Shown here: positions 61,059-64,000 of the stretch, piece by piece
Position numbering within the stretch: the stretch's first letter is position 1
Layout: each line of letters starts with the position of its first letter
NCBI RefSeq assembly: GCF_026262505.1
Contig: NC_067203.1
Span: 15,884,392-15,948,391 of the forward strand
Direction: 5' to 3'
Source of the DNA: Trichomonas vaginalis G3
Taxonomy: Eukaryota; Parabasalia; Trichomonadida; Trichomonadidae
Length of the DNA: 64,000 nt
Translations under genes and position numbers: made by a program
The notes under the pieces: generated by a model
Databases searched by the model: none
Told to the model about the DNA's origin: nothing
What the model saw: the letters and a program-made list of their open reading frames with translations, nothing else

Positions 61059-64000
61059 ATGGATCCCAACGCTAAAATGAAATTAGCGGCCATTAAAATA
61101 CAATCAGTATTTCGTGGGTTCATGTACAGAAATAACATCAAAATTGGAGTGAAGAAAAACAAAGCTGCAACAGTAATTCAAAAATGTTTTAGAAAATTTC
61201 GAGCAAGAATGATTATGGAACGAATGAAACAAACCATATCAATGGGAAGAATTCAAAAGGCAGTCTCAGTCGTCAAGAAAAAGCATGAAATTCAAAAAGA
61301 GATTAATCATCTAAAAAAATTCGATCATATTCTTACATATTATCCATCAAAATCACTCAATAATCCAGAAGGTATGCCTAAAATACCAAAAACTTTGACA
61401 ATGTCAAATCGTCCTAAATCTGCTGCACAAAAAACACGTAAATCACTATCTAGTAACATTACTTCCAGTGCAAAGACATCAAGGAAAGAAGTATCTGACT
61501 CAAATCCAAAAACAAGATCTTCATTAGTTTCAATTAAACCAAAGAAGTCGAGAAAGATGAAAACAATCATAGATTTACCGCCACCATGGCATGACAAAGA
61601 TCCAAAGCGTGTTTCTCAATCACAACAAGATGAATTAATGTTTCAACAAAAAGCAAACTTTGCGTGGGCAAAACAAGAGCTTATTCCAATATTAATGAAA
61701 CGATCTGATGCTAGAATGAAATTATGTGATGATCTATTTGCAAAAAATGAAAAATTCAAAAACAGAAAAGTTGGAAAATTATTTATTCATCTTATTCCAC
61801 GTGCACAACATAATTTACCAATTATGTCTCCACAATCAATAGAAAGAATCGGAAATACAGGTGTTTTTGCAATTTCTTCCCTTAAAAAAGCACAATATTT
61901 TAAAATTTCAGGAACAATTGAAGATACGAATCCATTTTCATACTCAATCTCAAAAATACCATTGTTTAATATTGTTATTAATCCTTCTAATGGAAATATT
62001 TTTGCAATTGATTGTCATTGGAATCTTTGTTTATTTGAAGGAAATAAAGTAGTTTTTCAACGAAAATTAGATGTTGGAGTTAAAATACCAATGCTTGAAA
62101 ACTTCTTTTACTTTGATAAATTCGGATTATTATGGATTAATTTATTTCCTCAACACGGTGACTTAATTTGTGTAGATCCTTTAACTATGGAGACACATTA
62201 TAGAGTATCATTTGCTTCTGCCTCGAAAAAATACAATTTTATCACTGTTTGCAAAGAAATCATTCCTCTAACGTTAAATAATACAACTATTGGATTTGCA
62301 GGCTCATTTAGAGATCGAGGATTAGTAATATTCTCTTTTGACTTCGTACAGTCTAGAAATTTCCATAATTCAAAACTTTCAAAAGATATGAATTTGAAAC
62401 AGATAGGAAATAGACTTTACACATGGTCAAGCAAAAGATTTATTGTAGCTTATGAGCTTAACCCTCAGATTCCATTGATAGAACCTTGTAATTTTGTAGA
62501 TAATCAAGATAAGATTTTAGCTCTTGAAGGAATTGTTGATCCAGATATCTTGGTAGTAACTTCTACAGCTAGTATCAAAATCTACTTAACAAAGAAGAAT
62601 GAATTTCAACTAAATTATCCATCAAATAAAATGTCTTCTCAAGAATTGAGATTTGCGAACAAAATGCTTGGAAATCCACAGTTTACTCAGAGTAGAAGAG
62701 AATTTTCTCTATTAACAATTATACCAACTACTCTTTTTTTCAAAAATATTAGCATTACAAAATTTTCTCAAAAATTAGCTTTCCTTTGCATGATATCAGT
62801 AACAGGAACTGTTTTATCATATGTTGTCTCATTGGAATCCTTCCAAACTCCTGCAATTGAATTTGATGGCTTTGATTACACAGATAAACAAGAATTTGCT
62901 AAGTTGGCTGTTCAAGAATTCAGTAGGATATTCCCAGAAATGCAGCAAATCAATGTAGATTACATTTCTAGAAAATCAAAAGCTGAATATTTTGACAGTA
63001 AGATCATTGCTGGTATGCTTTCGTTAATGTTTAGTGAATCAAAGAAGAAATTCTCTCTAATTGATGCAATACAAGGTGTTGATTTAAGATCTTCCAATAA
63101 ATATCTCACTCCTATACCTCCAAAATGCTTATCTGTCTATGAAATATTTCATTTCTTCATGAGAGCAGATATTGTTCCTGCTCCTCTTATGACATTTTCT
63201 TCTTTTTTGATAAGATTTTGTCCGGATAAATTGAAACCAGAAGGAGTGGCTCCATGGTACATTGAAAGACCACTTCCAGTAGTAACAACCGGTGCTTACA
63301 ATGCTATTTCCGATCAATTCTTTACAATTAAAGAAGTTAGTCAAACAATTGAAAAATTAAATCCAGTTTCAACATTGAAACAGCTTGCCTCTAAATATGT
63401 TATATCAGATATAACACAGTTAACCACCAAAAAGCTTTCTGCAAGCCAATCTTGTTTAGTTGGTGATCAAATTAAACAATTGAATAAGAGAATTGCGAAA
63501 CTTTCTAAGCTAGAAGACATTGTCAAACATGAAATTCTCAAGAGATTGCTTTCAAACATCTACGATCGCCTGGTAAAACAAATGAATCTAAATACAAGTG
63601 CAGAAACCGAAAGTTTGATGCTAAACAAGATTCGCCCACAAACATCTATGGAGATTCCAAACGAAATGAAGCAAAAATACGTTGATAATCAAGATTATTA
63701 TCAAACTCCAAACAGAAATCCTCTTTTGGAGATCAAAAGACACAAATCCATTTATGAAACATGGTCAACAACCAAGTTATTTGGCAGAGACTCAGATAGC
63801 CACAATTTTTTGATGAAATGGATTTTGCCAAGAGGATATTTTGATAATAATGCTGTTTGGAACCATTTCAAGTTTGTTTCTAATCTTTCCAATGCATCAC
63901 ATTTCGTTTCTACCCATGTTTACGGCCACAAAACAGATGTTATTAACAAAACTACTCATTTAGTGGTAACTCAGAACACGAGAAGTCTTCCTTTGAGTCA
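61059..64000 (+). CDS. Large IQ-motif protein with beta-propeller-like region, 3' end outside window
   Basis: From the ATG at 61059 one frame stays open for 980 codons to the window edge. The N-terminus has two IQ motifs (AAIKIQSVFRGFMYRNN at about 10-26 and AATVIQKCFRKFRARM at about 37-52), which bind calmodulin or related EF-hand light chains. A basic Ser/Lys-rich linker follows (about 110-190). About 290-620 is beta-rich with repeated hydrophobic strands (FNIVINPSNGNIFAIDCHWN, LCLFEGNKVVF, GDLICVDPLTM), like a divergent WD or NHL propeller. The last 300 visible residues are helical. In trichomonads such IQ proteins are often cytoskeletal or flagellar. I assign no function. It begins 452 bases after the BspA fragment. 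Confidence 0.85.
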   Translation, partial: MDPNAKMKLAAIKIQSVFRGFMYRNNIKIGVKKNKAATVIQKCFRKFRARMIMERMKQTISMGRIQKAVSVVKKKHEIQKEINHLKKFDHILTYYPSKSLNNPEGMPKIPKTLTMSNRPKSAAQKTRKSLSSNITSSAKTSRKEVSDSNPKTRSSLVSIKPKKSRKMKTIIDLPPPWHDKDPKRVSQSQQDELMFQQKANFAWAKQELIPILMKRSDARMKLCDDLFAKNEKFKNRKVGKLFIHLIPRAQHNLPIMSPQSIERIGNTGVFAISSLKKAQYFKISGTIEDTNPFSYSISKIPLFNIVINPSNGNIFAIDCHWNLCLFEGNKVVFQRKLDVGVKIPMLENFFYFDKFGLLWINLFPQHGDLICVDPLTMETHYRVSFASASKKYNFITVCKEIIPLTLNNTTIGFAGSFRDRGLVIFSFDFVQSRNFHNSKLSKDMNLKQIGNRLYTWSSKRFIVAYELNPQIPLIEPCNFVDNQDKILALEGIVDPDILVVTSTASIKIYLTKKNEFQLNYPSNKMSSQELRFANKMLGNPQFTQSRREFSLLTIIPTTLFFKNISITKFSQKLAFLCMISVTGTVLSYVVSLESFQTPAIEFDGFDYTDKQEFAKLAVQEFSRIFPEMQQINVDYISRKSKAEYFDSKIIAGMLSLMFSESKKKFSLIDAIQGVDLRSSNKYLTPIPPKCLSVYEIFHFFMRADIVPAPLMTFSSFLIRFCPDKLKPEGVAPWYIERPLPVVTTGAYNAISDQFFTIKEVSQTIEKLNPVSTLKQLASKYVISDITQLTTKKLSASQSCLVGDQIKQLNKRIAKLSKLEDIVKHEILKRLLSNIYDRLVKQMNLNTSAETESLMLNKIRPQTSMEIPNEMKQKYVDNQDYYQTPNRNPLLEIKRHKSIYETWSTTKLFGRDSDSHNFLMKWILPRGYFDNNAVWNHFKFVSNLSNASHFVSTHVYGHKTDVINKTTHLVVTQNTRSLPLS

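Overview
The window reads as nuclear DNA of a trichomonad parabasalid, either Trichomonas or a close relative such as Tritrichomonas. The clues are AT-rich spacers, intronless genes, and an initiator box TCA(C/T)(T/A) a few to tens of bases before several start codons. Stop codons are often followed by A to give TAAA. The gene families also fit: trichomonad ankyrin proteins with the DUF3447-type N-terminus, BspA-like leucine-rich repeat proteins, and a surface repeat protein. The species cannot be fixed from the sequence alone.

Layout. 0-26.8 kb is gene-dense. It holds an oleate hydratase gene running off the left edge, a kinesin-2 motor, a broken ankyrin gene, an ARL3-type GTPase, a second broken ankyrin gene, a CAND1-like cullin regulator, an unknown protein, a DHHC palmitoyltransferase and a BspA-like protein. 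A 3.49 kb DNA transposon is inserted so that its 4-bp target duplication overlaps the palmitoyltransferase start codon, cutting the gene from its own upstream sequence. Its transposase carries a C-terminal ubiquitin-protease-like domain in which the expected catalytic Cys and His are replaced. 26.8-35.0 kb has no gene and is dominated by hairpin-rich repeats: a 112-bp array, a 124-bp array, single long palindromes and a 2.28 kb foldback element whose arms end in 122-bp tandem units. A 25-bp inverted repeat pair (27089 and 33450) brackets all of this. A separate 1.0 kb element with a 9-bp target duplication follows.

35.0-54 kb is again genic: a large helical protein with a possible Rap-GAP-like end, coiled-coil proteins, a type I membrane protein, a histidine-phosphatase-family enzyme, ribosomal protein eS12, a decayed surface-protein gene, a BTB protein and a CAMK-type kinase. 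54.0-57.4 kb is a decayed DNA transposon with 20-bp terminal inverted repeats. 58.7-64 kb holds a small secreted protein, a BspA-like fragment and the first 980 codons of an IQ-motif protein that runs off the right edge.

The genes do not form one pathway. Kinesin-2 and ARL3 are ciliary/flagellar trafficking types, CAND1 serves ubiquitin ligase exchange, and the BspA, surface and ankyrin genes are typical expanded trichomonad families. The most unusual content is the family of palindromic repeats. In these, stems change sequence while pairing is kept, one loop is inverted in place, and an apex sequence recurs on different stems.
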